Assembly: GCA_946800325.1 (NCBI GenBank)
Contig: OX326957.1
Span: forward strand, 29,499,054 to 29,563,053
Origin: Luzula sylvatica
Lineage: Eukaryota; Streptophyta; Magnoliopsida; Poales; Juncaceae
Direction of reading: 5' to 3'
Length of the DNA: 64,000 nt
Below the pieces are notes generated by a model that was given only the letters and a program-made list of their open reading frames with translations, ran no database searches and had not been told where the DNA came from. The position numbers and the translations under genes are program-made. Below are positions 51,605 to 62,785 of this stretch, piece by piece (position 1 is the first letter of the stretch; each line of letters opens with the position of its first letter).

Positions 51605-51960
51605 ATACATATTTCCCGTATATGTATCTGTAACAACGCGTCACGTATCTAGGAGTCCCTCATCGAGATCCTGTCACGAGACTTAGGTTTCGTCATGCTA
51701 AAGAATGAGTTGTGTTTCCTCATTTGACAAATTTCTCGTGATCATTTGGCTAGTTTCTTGCAAAATTATTTTTATGTTTCATTTCTTGCCACTCTTGAAC
51801 GAAAATATTACATTTTGACAGAAGAAAATATATACAACAACAAAAGATATAAATTATCATAATAAAAAATGCATTAAAACCTTAAGAATCTCATATAAAA
51901 AGATAAAATCTTTAACAAAAAATGATATATGCATGAAAAGGGTTTAAATGCCCATAATAA
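51605..51960. other. Spacer, no gene seen
   Basis: AT-rich sequence between the CACTA end and an AT-rich MITE-like repeat. Nothing recognisable. Confidence 0.4.
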
Positions 51961-52263
51961 AAAAAAAAGATCATTTACCATGCCCCCCAGATTCCCCCAG
52001 AGGTCGCCGATCTGGGGGATTAGTGGTTAATAATGTTTTTAATTAACCCAAATAAATTCGATTAGTGATTAATTAGTATTGATTTAAGGTACACGTGGAT
52101 TAATCATTAATAATTAATATTCATTAACTGTTAATTGAGTGGGATTGGGTTAATTAAGTGGAGGATTAATTGTTAATTGAGGGAGAGTGTACGGACAGAG
52201 AGTGTTGGAGTGGCGGATAGAGAGTGTTGGAGTGGGTTTGAGGGGCACCGTATAATTTCCCTA
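51961..52263. repeat. MITE-like member of the AT-rich TTAATTAAC family
   Basis: Left part CATTTACCATGCCCCCCAG and right part GAGGGGCACCGTATAATTTCCC are imperfect complements. Between them are alternating TTAATTAAT/ATTAACTG runs and a near-tandem GGACAGAGAGTGTTGGAGTG (about 52193). Other members are at about 5.7, 6.7, 57.7 and 62.3 kb. Confidence 0.5.
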
Positions 52264-52378
52264 AAAAAAATGCATCACATGCCTTCTATTCTGCCATGCC
52301 CCATCCTTTTCATTTTCCCACCATATTTATGATGGCATCATCGTTGATAATTAACATCATAATTGTTGATTCCAATTA

Positions 52379-53260
52379 TATCTTATATATAAATCAAACA
52401 AATTTCTTGCAATTCTAAGCTTCCACGTCACCTCTTTGATGTATTTACATTTTGATCCTTTTTTTTATTTATTTGCATTTTCGTCCTTCTATATTTACAT
52501 TTTGGTCCTTTTTTACATTTTGGTCCTTTTTCTTATTTTATATTTTGGTCCTTTTTTTGGTTTATTTACATTTTGATCTTTTTTTCCTATTTCCTATTTT
52601 GGTCCTTTTTTACATTTTTATCTTTTTTTTATATTTTGGTACTTTTTTACATTTTAATCATTTTTTCTTATTTTCCAATTTTTTTTTAATTTGCTCATTG
52701 GGCAGGGTTATGTATGCAATTTCGTAAGTTCAATTTTTTTTTTTGTAATTTTCCTTTTTAATGAATTTTTTTTCTTTTTTACATTTTGGTCCTTTTTTTG
52801 CTTTTCAATTTTTTTTGTATTTTCCCATTTTGCACGGGTATATATGAAATTTTGTAACCTCAAATTTATGCGAGTTTTTTTTGTCATTTGCCCGTTGTAT
52901 CCATTCCGACACATTGTGATCCTTTAATGAACCGTAACTATAATGCATCTATTGACATCAAATATATTTGCGAATATGTCCTGATTATATTAATCGATTT
53001 TAAAACCACCTGAACAAATACTATTTATTCAAATTATATCAGAAAATAATATCCGTGATAGATTAATTTCATGAATCTTATGCATCTATTGACATCATGA
53101 TATTTGCAAATATGTCATTATTGGATTAATTTAGTTCAAACGTACGCGCGTTAATTCGCACACGAGTTAATTATATTTTTATATCTTATATATAAATCAA
53201 ACAAATTTCTTGCAATTCTAAGCTTCCACGTCACCTCTTTGATATATTTACATTTTGGAC
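52379..53260. repeat. Duplicated Helitron-like 5' end and T-rich spacer
   Basis: A ~75-bp block starting ATCTTATATATAAATCAAAC and including TTCCACGTCACCTCTTTGAT occurs at about 52379 and again at about 53181. A start with TC after an A fits Helitron 5' ends, but no definite CTRR 3' end was found. After the first copy, 52440-52800 is a pseudo-repeat of ACATTTTGGTCCTTTTTT. A pair of GCATCTATTGACATCA blocks lies at about 52943 and 53082. Confidence 0.45.
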
Positions 53261-54096
53261 TTTTTTTTTGTTTATTACAAAGTACCATAATCAGATAGGT
53301 ATAAAAGCCCATAAAAACAAATATGAAAATGACAATTTTCTATCAAAAAATATATTTGTTTTATAAGTATAAGAGTTTAACAAAAAAGATATAAATTCAT
53401 GTATCATGGCGGTATAAAAGTTCATAAAAACCAAACCTCAAATGATATTTTTTTTAACAAAATGTTATATATGTCAGCAAAAAATGTAGGAATGCTCATA
53501 ATCAAAGACGAACACATTTTTTTAAAAGGTATAATTATTTACAATAAAAATATATAGGTAAGCAAAAGGTATAAGTGTTCATATTATAGACGTATAAATG
53601 TCCATATTAACCAAATAGAAAAATGATAAAACTTTTAGCAAAAAAGATTTATACGTACGTAAAAAGATATAAATGTCCATTTTAGAGAGTTACAAAATAA
53701 TTCTAACGTTAATTTTGGATTAACGGGTTGACTAGAGAGAAAGGATGAGTCGCGATAAACATATTGGGCGAGTCGCAAAATTTTGCTGGATCTGGCCACT
53801 TTCTCAAATGAGTCGATTTCTCGTGTAGAAGGGTTTGAGCGGAAAATACGAGGCAAATAAAATTAATTTGATGGGTGTGAAGAATCATTTCTCATACTAT
53901 ATCTATATACAAAATAATGAATATTAGTATTTATGAAAAATAAAATTAATATGTCAATAATATACAGTAAATGATGGTAAGCAAATAGTAAATATATAAT
54001 AAATATACATACTTGTAACAAATATGCCATCCAATATATAATTAGAATAAAAACATGAATGATATGTACAAAATAATTAACAAAACATTGTATAAT
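53261..54096. other. AT-rich intergenic DNA
   Basis: No gene seen. Loosely repeated AAAAGGTATAA-TGTTCAT phrases (53290-53680) suggest an old low-copy tandem structure. Confidence 0.4.
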
Positions 54097-54108
54097 AAAA
54101 CAAAGGAC

Positions 54109-55204
54109 GAATTGTTACAATAAACAAGATCGAATAAAGCCAAGCCCGGCGAAAACTCGGGCGACTGTGGGGTGGAGGCAAACCCTAGCCGCCGCCTCCA
54201 CCCCCTCCTCTCTCACGCCAGCGCCTGGAGATCCTTTGCGAGCGGCGACGGAAAACTGAGGCGAGCGGCGAGCGGCGACGGAAACCCTAGCCGCCGAGGC
54301 GAGCGGCGACGGACCGAGGCGACGGAGTAAAACTGAGCCGAGGCGAGCGGCGACGACGGAAACTCCAGATCTGAAACCAGAGCTGGTTTTCTAGACAAGA
54401 TCCAGGCGAAGCCCCAATCGAACCAATTCTGAATAGGTTTTGGCGGAGAAGGAATTCAGAGAAGGCATGGATCTGGATCTGGCAAAAGACCAGTCGGAGG
54501 ATGCGTTGGAAAGAGGCTGGAGGTTGAGAGAGAAAGACGATAGGCGCTTGCGCAGGCCATCGGAAGGGGCGGCTGAACTGGCAGGGAAGAAAGGGCTGGC
54601 AGGAACTGGCAACCGAGGCGAAAGGCGACTTAGGTCGATACAGATTGCTCCGAGCGTTCTGGCAGGGACTGGCGAGGCGTTCTGGCAGGGACTGGCGAAG
54701 ACTGCAAGGGGCGATTTCGTGGCGATTTCGGGGTGGAGGCAAACCCTGACGGAGATCCGAGACTGAGATCCGACATCCGACGGCGACCGCGACAGCGACG
54801 GCGACCGCGATAGCGACAGCGACAGCGAGGGCGAGGCGGAGATCCGACAACGGAGATCCGGCAGCGACAGCGACAGCAAGGCGGAGATCCGACAGCGACA
54901 GCGACAACGGCAGCCAGTCGGAGAGAGGGCAACAGCGACGGGCGAGTCGGGGCGAGTCTGGGGGCAGTGAAAGTAAAAAGCGGGAAAGGAAAAAATACGA
55001 GATCTGAGCTCGCGTGGAGACGAACCGTTCGTCTAAGAATGACCGAAAGCTTCATTTTTCGGTTTGTATCTTACTTTTGCAATTGTATTTTACTTTTGCG
55101 TTAAACTACTTTTTTACATTTATCATGTAAAATCGCACCAATGTATTAAGCTTTGCTTTAATATCTAAAGAGGCTCGCCTCTTTAGTTTTTCAAAAAAAA
55201 AAAA
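54109..55204 (+). mobile_element. GC-rich non-LTR retroposon with poly(A) and 12-bp target duplication
   Basis: Flanked by AAAACAAAGGAC at 54097-54108 and 55201-55212. It ends in an A-tract (about 55193-55204) preceded by the hairpin AAAGAGGC-TC-GCCTCTTT. The first ~850 bp are strikingly GC-rich and built of GGCGAGCGGCGACGGA- and GACAGCGACGGCGACC-type motifs, with GGGTGGAGGCAAACCCT twice (54171 and 54731). Target duplication plus poly(A) shows target-primed reverse transcription. No LINE reverse transcriptase is present, so this is a non-autonomous LINE derivative, a SINE-like element or a retroposed transcript. The 206-codon minus-strand frame is judged a composition artefact. Confidence 0.7.
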
Positions 55205-55212
55205 CAAAGGAC

Positions 55213-56925
55213 CTTCATGTCGTTAATTAAGTGGCACGACCAAGTCTAATATGAAACATGAGTCACTAATTATTTGTTTTCTCAATTGATATAAATTAAA
55301 TTAACATCAATTTGACATGTCTTTCTAGTCTACGAATTATATTAAATAATTTTCATTTTTCTAAGTTGCTTAAGCCTTTAATTTTGATTATTTTACTCAA
55401 AAGTTTATTTTCTTTTTCTTTTATAAAAATACTAATCTTTGGAAGGTACGCGAGATATATCACCAAACTGAAGGCATTTAATAAGTTTATCCAAGGAATA
55501 ACAAATTTGACGAAACTTTTATTTTCTTGTTTTTCTCTAAACTTAGCAAGTTTTTTGAAAGATTAAACGAGAATATAGCGAGGAACCGTGTGGAAAATCG
55601 AGTAGTTTCTTATACATTTTTGCATAAAAAACTTCTTAGTTTTCTAGAATTGAAGAAAAGTCCCCTGAAAAACTAGTATTTCATTTGCACAAAATCGCCG
55701 GAAAAAAAATTATATGGATGTAAAAATATTATCATGACAAATAATTACTTCTAATATACTATTAGCTTTGATTATGACACGATGTTTGAATTCTGATTAT
55801 ACGTTTTTGAATTAATCATGAGGATTAAGTCATTATTGCAAGCAAATAATAATTTTGTCCAATCTTTTTCAGAAAACGACTTATTTATCCTATAAAAAAA
55901 ATTTAAAAAAAGGAAGAAATTGAATAAAAATATTCATATTGTCCCTTGTCACTGAAAGCAACTACACATGATATTGCAAAATCAGCAATGATATCGTATA
56001 TATTTTCAAATCACTCCATGAAAACATTCAATTAATTGAGTTTAAATCATTATTTTCTTAATTTATTGGTGGGTTTTTGCATTCTTTTAAAAGATTTAAA
56101 GGACAAATCATATTAATATTGGTTGCAAAGTCAATGGGTACATATTCTAGGTTAGATTTGACACAAAAGGATTTGACACAAAAAATCATATCTTTGGAGC
56201 AAAAAAATTCTCGCTTATTTAAAAATATAAAATATTAGTTGCAAAAAAACATAAGAAAAGCAAAATTAGAGAAGCTTCGATAAAAAAAAATAATCAAACT
56301 TCTGAAAACTGGACCCAAAATAAAGCTCAAAGCCTGCCCAATCATGAAATTCATAGCCCATCAAATTATCTTTTTGACAATTAATAGCAATTAGCAAAGT
56401 GGAAATGGTTCAAATCTTTTAAAAGAGAACAGAAGTTTTTACTTCAAATTATTTGAAACCACTTCAATACAGAAGCATATATTTTTTTTGAGTAATGATA
56501 GGTACACAAAAATCGACCACAAATTTGACACAAATACATAAGTTTGTGTCATTAATTGTATTATAAATCAAGCATGAACTTATGTATTTGTGTCAAATTT
56601 GTGATCGGTTTTTGTGTCCCTATCATTGCTCAATTTTTTATGCTTGATATTCAAACAACAAAGTTCATGAATACATCAAATCCAAATGTTAAATATCAAA
56701 TCAAATCCTGATTTGATCGGAAGAAGCCCACAAAAATCTGGCAGTCAAAAAGGTCTGAGTTTGGTCATCATGAAGGGTCAAACTTCAAATTAAGGGTAAA
56801 ACCCAAAATTCCAAAATTCCAAAAGATCAAAATCCATTTATTTCTTTCCATTACATTGAATCATATAATCTGACTCCTGAAACACTGACATGGTCTAATG
56901 GTTATGGACTTGCGGTCCACTGTTG
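55213..56925. other. Intergenic, AT-rich
   Basis: No gene seen. A ~60-bp inverted repeat (arms around 56495-56550 and 56575-56630, GACACAAATACATAAGTT and complement) could fold into a hairpin or be a tiny MITE. Confidence 0.4.
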
Positions 56926-57079
56926 ATTTCACCAATTTTTTAACCGGTTAGTAAAATTAACTCGAAACCAAGTTTTCGTGTAGGAAAGAAAAACTCATAA
57001 AAACATCACGTTAAAAGACAATATCTTGAAACCTAAATTCTACACAAATTCGAGCTAATCCTCCACTTCTTGTTAGATT

Positions 57080-57290
57080 TTACGTGTCTACTGTTATTTG
57101 ATTTGCTTCGTCGTCTCTCTGACGAAGGTTTTGCCGGCAAATAGGACACCTGAAGTGCTTTTTTAGCCATTCCTCGATGCAATCAGAGCGGAATATATGT
57201 TTACAAGGTGTCAGAATTTCTAGCATGTCTTCGTCTTGAAATTTATCGAGGCAGATTATACATTCGTCCGGTACTCCTCTTTCAAGATTA
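57080..57290 (-). pseudogene. Truncated RING-H2 duplicate with a lost zinc ligand
   Basis: The minus-strand frame from about 57290 to the TAA at 57080-57082 encodes the RING half of the gene at 58365: GVPDECIICLDKF, then TPCKHIFRSDC and FRCPICRQN. The second ligand His (CDHIFH in the intact gene) is Arg here (CKHIFR), so the zinc site is broken. The N-terminus and membrane segment are missing. Similarity to the intact locus continues through the 3' flank (about 56930-57080 versus 58210-58365), so this is a partial segmental duplication. Confidence 0.8.
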
Positions 57291-58364
57291 TATATTCCTA
57301 AAATATTTGTATAACAAGTTTGTAATAATTTTATGATACTTGTATTGTTTGGTTGACATTATTTATTGTCATTATATTTAATTTAAAAATATTATTATTA
57401 ATTTATTATTTAATTTATTACTTATTTATTAATTATATATAATATAAATATATTAAACTAATAATTATATAGCCGTATCCGTATCCGTGATTTTTTGAAA
57501 ATTGTCGTATCGCCGTATCCGTATCGTATCCGTATTCGTATCCGTGTTATTGTATCAATGCATCTGTATTAATCTTCTAGGTGATGTTCGGCAACGGCAG
57601 AATAGCATGGAATTGTATTAATCTGGCATATTCCGACCAAAGAGAACTGGAAATACCACGGAATAAAATGATAAAAAACTGGATTTACTCTATATTCCAT
57701 ATAGAGTAGAGTCCATTTATGGTGCCCTCAAATTTCCAAAAACTTCCTCAAAAATCAAATTAACGGTTCATGTATATTAAGTAAAAATTATAATATTTAA
57801 TTAACATCCTTTCTAATTAACCATTAATAATTAGTATTCAAAAGGTTTAATAAGAATGTATTAATCGTTAATGAAAATGTTAATTAAATTGCTAATTGAA
57901 ACTTGAAAAAGTTTTGAGAAATTAGGTATACTTTCCCTTCCATATATAATAATAAGATGGAATTGCACTATTTCAAATTTTCAAGGAATATACTAAACTC
58001 GGAATCCCCTTGGCTATTCCAAATATCAATTCCGTATCAACAAAAAAATATGTTTCACTATTCTATAATCACTAGTTTTGATTTGTTTGGATGAATTAAG
58101 ATGCAAATTACGATTAATTCTTACTTATATACATCTATTTATGTGCTTTGTTAAAAGCAAACATTACTCAATCTTGTCGCTAAACCGGTTATTACGCCCC
58201 CACACCAAATTTTTTAACCTGCTCATTAGAATATCGAACTAATTAACCGGTTAGTAAAATTAACGCGGGCGTGTAGGGAAGAAAAACTCATGAACCATCA
58301 CGTCGAAAAATAATTACCTGAATTCTATACAAATTTGAGCTAATCCTCCACTCCTTGTTCGATT
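57291..58364. other. Spacer between RING copies; repeat fragments
   Basis: About 57470-57560 holds CGTATCCGTATCCG short repeats like the hAT MITE cores. About 57715-57945 is an AT-rich TTAATTAAC-type repeat (GGTGCCCTCAAATTTCC near 57720). Both ends of 57590-58045 carry GGAATTG/CAATTCC-type sequence. No gene. Confidence 0.4.
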
Positions 58365-58745
58365 TTATGTATTTGCTTCGTCGTTTCTCTGACCAAGGTT
58401 TTGCCGGCAAATAGGACATCTGAAATGCTTTTTAAGCCATTCGTCGATGCAATCAGAGTGGAATATATGATCACAAGGTGTCAGAATTTCTATCATGTCT
58501 TCCTCTTGAAATTTCTCGAGGCAGATTATGCATTCGTCCGGTACTCCTCTCTCGAGATCTCGATTCGTCGTCCTCGTCATTTCCGAATATGTCATTTTGG
58601 GGAAATTGCGATTCGTTTCACTTTCAGCAACAAATATCGACCTTATTATAGTGATCAAAAGAATGATTACAGCTGCAAGTTGCACAACGTTTAGGAGAAT
58701 TATTAGGATGGCACCGAAAATATTATAGTCTAGATCGAAAGCCAT
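58365..58745 (-). CDS. ATL-type RING-H2 membrane protein, putative E3 ubiquitin ligase
   Basis: Single exon, 126 aa. Residues about 9-39 form a hydrophobic membrane segment. After a short linker with the GLD-like position reading RGVPDE, a full RING-H2 domain follows (C72, C75, C91, H93, H96, C99, C110, C113; C-x2-C ... C-x-H-x2-H-x2-C ... CPIC). Trp-104 between the sixth and seventh ligands is the residue that contacts E2 enzymes. Small intronless proteins with one N-terminal membrane span and RING-H2 are typical of the plant ATL and related families. The substrate cannot be told. A partial, inactive duplicate lies 1.1 kb downstream on the same strand. Confidence 0.88.
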   Translation of the reverse strand: MAFDLDYNIFGAILIILLNVVQLAAVIILLITIIRSIFVAESETNRNFPKMTYSEMTRTTNRDLERGVPDECIICLEKFQEEDMIEILTPCDHIFHSDCIDEWLKKHFRCPICRQNLGQRNDEANT

Positions 58746-60892
58746 AAAATTGAGTAAAAGAGGAAGCTTAAATTTTAGTAATTTGAATGAGTTTAATCTG
58801 ATTATTATTATCTGTTCTTTATATACAACAATGAAAATGGGCTAAATATTTGTTTTCTGAAACTTCTCTCTTATATGTTTTTAACTCTATTGGGTGCAAA
58901 ACGGAGTTACGAATGGTACAGACTCGTCCCAGTAACAAATTAGAAAAAATATATTTTTTTATATATATCGTATGTTTTAAATGCAATTACTATTTTCATA
59001 AATTTGGTTGTCATTTTACTTTGCTCCGGTACAACACCAAACGAACCTCTTGTTAGCCAACCTCGAGTTCGAGTTTCATGCCAGCTCCAAGGAAGCATCG
59101 TTTTAATATAGTTATGTTTTCATTGTTTTATTTATTTATTTACTAGGCTTATTTAATTTGTTTCCTAGAGGTGTATACAAAATTCTCCGACCGTTTGACC
59201 TGTTCAACTCGGACCGATCCGACTCGTTTTTTGCGGGTTTCGAAGCAATTTAGTCGGGTCTGGATTGGGATTTTGAGAAATTTGAAAATATGGGTCGGAT
59301 CACGTGTTTGTAATTAAATCTCGTATTAACTCAATCGGACCCATACAGTTTCAAATTTTCAATCAATTGTTTCTATTTCTGTTATAAATTATATGATACG
59401 TTATTAAATTATATTATCATGATTTATTATTATTATTTTCCGATATAATACGATATCTTGTTTACTTTTGAAAAATTATGTATATAATTTGTTTTTTATA
59501 TTTATTGTCAGTAAATAAAACAAAATGCTGATTATGCATATGTAATTGATATTTCTGTGTTCTTTAAAAACATTTCAATTATTTAATTACAAATATAGTT
59601 TTAATTATTGTTGTCATTTCTTTTTAACATATTAACATACATCACCACAAAAAAAAAAAAACCATCTAAGAATTCAAAAAAATGAAATAGTAATATTTCT
59701 CAATCTTAATCTGGCTGCATGTGATAACATGCAAAGCACATACATGAATATGATACAATATTAATTTAAGTCTTCTCTATTACCTACACAATTCTCATGT
59801 CTTTGCGTTTTGTTTTATTACTCCAACTTGCTTCGAAGACCGAGTGACACCACACTTCCACTGTTACTCACATGACATAAATAAAGTTAGCAAAAACATA
59901 ACATGCCTATGTTAACCTAACCAACCACCACAAAATTAAACATATAACCCCAAAAGTTCCGAAATTTACAGTGAAGCTAATATATAACAGTAGAGCAGCA
60001 CAGCTAATAAACAAAGCCACTTGGCTGTTTCTTTGTTCCTCCCATCACTCACTACGCGCCAAACCACCCCTTCAATTATCATCTCCCCTCCTCCAACACC
60101 ATCACACTTAATTAATCACATCAAATCATATGAAATCACATACTTAATAATAATAATAATATAATATTTCATTACCTTTTGTATTCTATTAGCTTTTCAG
60201 AATCTTTGCCTCCTTTTCTCGGGGCAACCTCTGAGTCCTCATCATGTGATATATTTATTTATTTATTTACTATCAATATGAAAAGTATAGAAGATATAAT
60301 AACATGGGTATATTTATCGTGTATATCAGAGAAATGAACAGTGTTCACATGGGTACAACTGTACGGACTCCGAGGCCATGCTATTCTACGCCGGCCTTTT
60401 TCCCTTGGCGCACGTTAGCACTTGGCTCTTATTATCCACAGCAATTATGTAACATAACGGCACGGAAATATTAATAATAATAAATATATGGTTTTATTAT
60501 ATAATATACTGTTTTAATTAGTTATAATAAATGGAGAGTCTGATGCACTGGACTCGATGCGCGAAGCACATGGTGCGCAGTGAACATACAGATCGATGAT
60601 TAACTGGAGATTCCAGTCAATTGTGCAATTTTCATTCTGACCCTCCGAAAAATAATTATCAGGAAACCAATAATAATGAAAACTATTTACAAGCCAAGAA
60701 AATAAGCACCAACTCCAAATAATTCGGAGGAAAAAAGAAAATAAAAAAAAAATCTAAACCTAAAATAAAATTCAGTTAATTAATTCATAATCACCAACTT
60801 TTTTTTTCATCTAAGCAAAAAAAATTCTTGAGTACGTAGATTCATCACTAAACCGGGCAAAAATTAAATGAAACCGAACCGGATCCGACCCG
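58746..60892. other. Intergenic, no gene seen
   Basis: AT-rich. About 59165-59345 starts GAGGTGTATACAAAATTC and has GACCGATCCGACTCG motifs, possibly a degraded hAT-type repeat. Sequence 60040-60900 should include the 3' UTR of the minus-strand gene at 60893. No RNA gene recognised. Confidence 0.4.
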
Positions 60893-62080
60893 TCAATCTC
60901 TTAAACTGGAAGGAATAACCTTATCATTTCTTGTTCTGGACCCGGTTCGACCGAGGGATGATGAACCGGACCGGTTCTGGGACGAACCGGACGAATCTTT
61001 ATCCTTCTTTTGCGGATTGAACAATTGGCCGAACCCAAAAACCGAACCGGATTTGGACGAACCGCGGAGAGAGCAAACCGGTACGTTGAGGACCGGCGTA
61101 ACTCGGACGACATTGGCGGAGTACGACCTCTCCATTCCGTTCCTCGACCGGACGGGTCGAGGTCCGCCGTTGAAGCTACCTGGACTGCTCGAGCTTCTCT
61201 CCAGGCCTTGGAATACGATTTTACCTGATGCGTTCATTCGAGGGCTATCTACTGATAGGCCTCTGGGAGGTGGTGCGGACACGGTGGTGGGACGTCGTAC
61301 CGGACTCCGGCCTGCTCTGGCACGAGCGGCTTCGAGTCGTGCTCGGATTAGATGAACTCGTGAGGAGGTTCTGTCTGTGTCTAGAGATAGACGCGGTACG
61401 TCCTCGTTGCGTTCGGATGACGATGAGGAGGAGAGAGATAAACGGGCGGACATTGAAACGGAATCAGCATCCGAATCCCTGTGGAGCAATGGAAGACTTA
61501 GAGCCGAATCGGATCTGGTGTTCCTGTGCATGAAGTATTTCATGGATCGGGCGGAGTTCGAGCTTGGCGGGATACTCGATCCGTACCCGATTGAGCTGAG
61601 GTTGGAAGATTTGGAAAGGGAAGATGAGTGTTTATGCAATGGATCTGATTTATTTGGACTGATTTGCGTCTTTTTCAGGCCAAGGAGCTCTCTCCAACGA
61701 CTGGAGCAACTAGGTGCCTTCGGAGAGAAGACATAAGGATCACACTCCATAGCGAACGCCGGAGAAGGGCGAGGTTTGATCATCTCCGGAAGGGGCGCTT
61801 CGCCAGATATGCTGACGTCAGCAGACGCAGTTCCGTTGTGAGGACGTAATGGTAAGAGCTTGCCATTGGAGAAAAGCTCGTCGGCTGAGAGCATCTTGAC
61901 CTGATCTTCTTCAGATGGAAACTCGAACTCGATGAAATCAGTTTCCACCGGAGAAGAAACTGATTTAGCAAGTTGAGGAGTGGTGACGTGTGCTGAGTCT
62001 GGAGATGACTTGGTTGTGAGGCGAGGGCTGAGCCAGGGGTGTGAGAGAGGAGAACTCGGAGAAGCGACGGCAGAGGCCAT
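60893..62080 (-). CDS. Serine-rich plant protein, DUF1645-like
   Basis: Intronless, 395 aa, much more GC-rich than its surroundings. Features seen: FIEFEFPSEED followed by MLSADELFSNGKLLPLRP (residues about 49-80), the short hydrophobic/acidic plus ADELF-GK-PL signature I associate with DUF1645 proteins; SSRWRELLGLKK (about 126-137), probably a basic interaction helix; several Ser-rich runs; an Arg-rich segment (about 240-265); and a conserved-looking C-terminal part MERSYSANVVRVTPVLN, then VFGFGQLF. It has no signal peptide or membrane segment and may be nuclear. The function of the family is not established; some members were reported as calmodulin-binding. Family assignment rests on motif memory only. 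Confidence 0.8.
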   Translation of the reverse strand: MASAVASPSSPLSHPWLSPRLTTKSSPDSAHVTTPQLAKSVSSPVETDFIEFEFPSEEDQVKMLSADELFSNGKLLPLRPHNGTASADVSISGEAPLPEMIKPRPSPAFAMECDPYVFSPKAPSCSSRWRELLGLKKTQISPNKSDPLHKHSSSLSKSSNLSSIGYGSSIPPSSNSARSMKYFMHRNTRSDSALSLPLLHRDSDADSVSMSARLSLSSSSSSERNEDVPRLSLDTDRTSSRVHLIRARLEAARARAGRSPVRRPTTVSAPPPRGLSVDSPRMNASGKIVFQGLERSSSSPGSFNGGPRPVRSRNGMERSYSANVVRVTPVLNVPVCSLRGSSKSGSVFGFGQLFNPQKKDKDSSGSSQNRSGSSSLGRTGSRTRNDKVIPSSLRD

Positions 62081-62225
62081 TGGTGAGTTGACGATCGCCG
62101 GAGGAGAGGTGGCGGAGCGGAGTGTAATAGCAAAGAGTGAGTGAGTGAGTGAGGGAGAGAGACGAGGGTATTTTTGGGAATTTGCGAAAAAGTTTAGTCT
62201 GTCCGGACTACTACATATGATCGTC

Positions 62226-62233
62226 TATATATA
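62226..62233 (-). promoter_or_regulatory. TATA box of the DUF1645-like gene
   Basis: On the minus strand CTATATATAGA lies about 145 bp before the ATG (62080). Initiation about 30 bp on would give a ~115-nt leader that includes the (ACTC)n tract seen at about 62136-62151. Confidence 0.55.
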
Positions 62234-62329
62234 GAGGTCACGATGTTCTCCAGTATTTTTAACTGGAGAATGTGTAAAGATAGACTATGGGTCCCGGACT
62301 CTCTCCAGTGATGTCAGAGCTTTATTATA

Positions 62330-62785
62330 GGGCTTATATATGTACCCCAAAATTCACACAAACATCCTTGATGACGTGGCAAAGATATTTAATTTGAGGG
62401 ATGAACATCAATAATTAAATTTTTTTTTTTTGTGTGCAAAAATGCCCTTAGGCTATATTAATACAAGGTCATATTACATAAAATTAGAAATTCGCATAAA
62501 CTACATGACTACAGATAAATCGGCTTTTGGGATGAGATTGATTAAATAATTAATTAATTAAATACAAGGTCAATAATTAAATAATTAACGGGTTAATTGA
62601 TCGGTTAATGACATTGACAGATCAATTAATATATACTAATATTAACATATTAAAAATAAATTAAAGTATCAATAAAATATGTTAATTAACCTTAATTTAA
62701 GTGTTAATCTATCCGACTAACTCCAATTTGTCCACTTTTGGGATGAGATTGGTGGCATAGTACATTTTCCCTTTATTACAAGGGC
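62330..62785. repeat. AT-rich TTAATTAAC family member
   Basis: Left edge TTATATATGTACCCCAAAATTC, right edge GGTGGCATAGTACATTTTCCC, with alternating TTAATTGATC/GGTTAATT motifs between. Same pattern as at 5.7, 6.7, 52.0 and 57.7 kb. Confidence 0.45.

Noticed and set aside
52440..52930. Hydrophobic Phe/Leu-rich frames
   Set aside because: Produced by T-rich ACATTTTGGTCCTTTTTT pseudo-repeats.
54287..54907. 206-codon minus-strand frame (and overlapping 162- and 141-codon frames)
   Set aside because: They lie in simple GC-rich repeats, are low complexity (Ala/Val, Ser/Leu/Pro, Arg), run antisense to the retroposon's poly(A) tail and show no domain.
56880..56935. Possible tRNA-like sequence (GGTCTAATGGTTATGGACTTGCGGTCC)
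   Set aside because: No cloverleaf with matching acceptor stem and no complete B box could be drawn.
61010..61849. Several plus-strand frames of 61-119 codons
   Set aside because: Antisense shadows of the GC-rich DUF1645-like gene.
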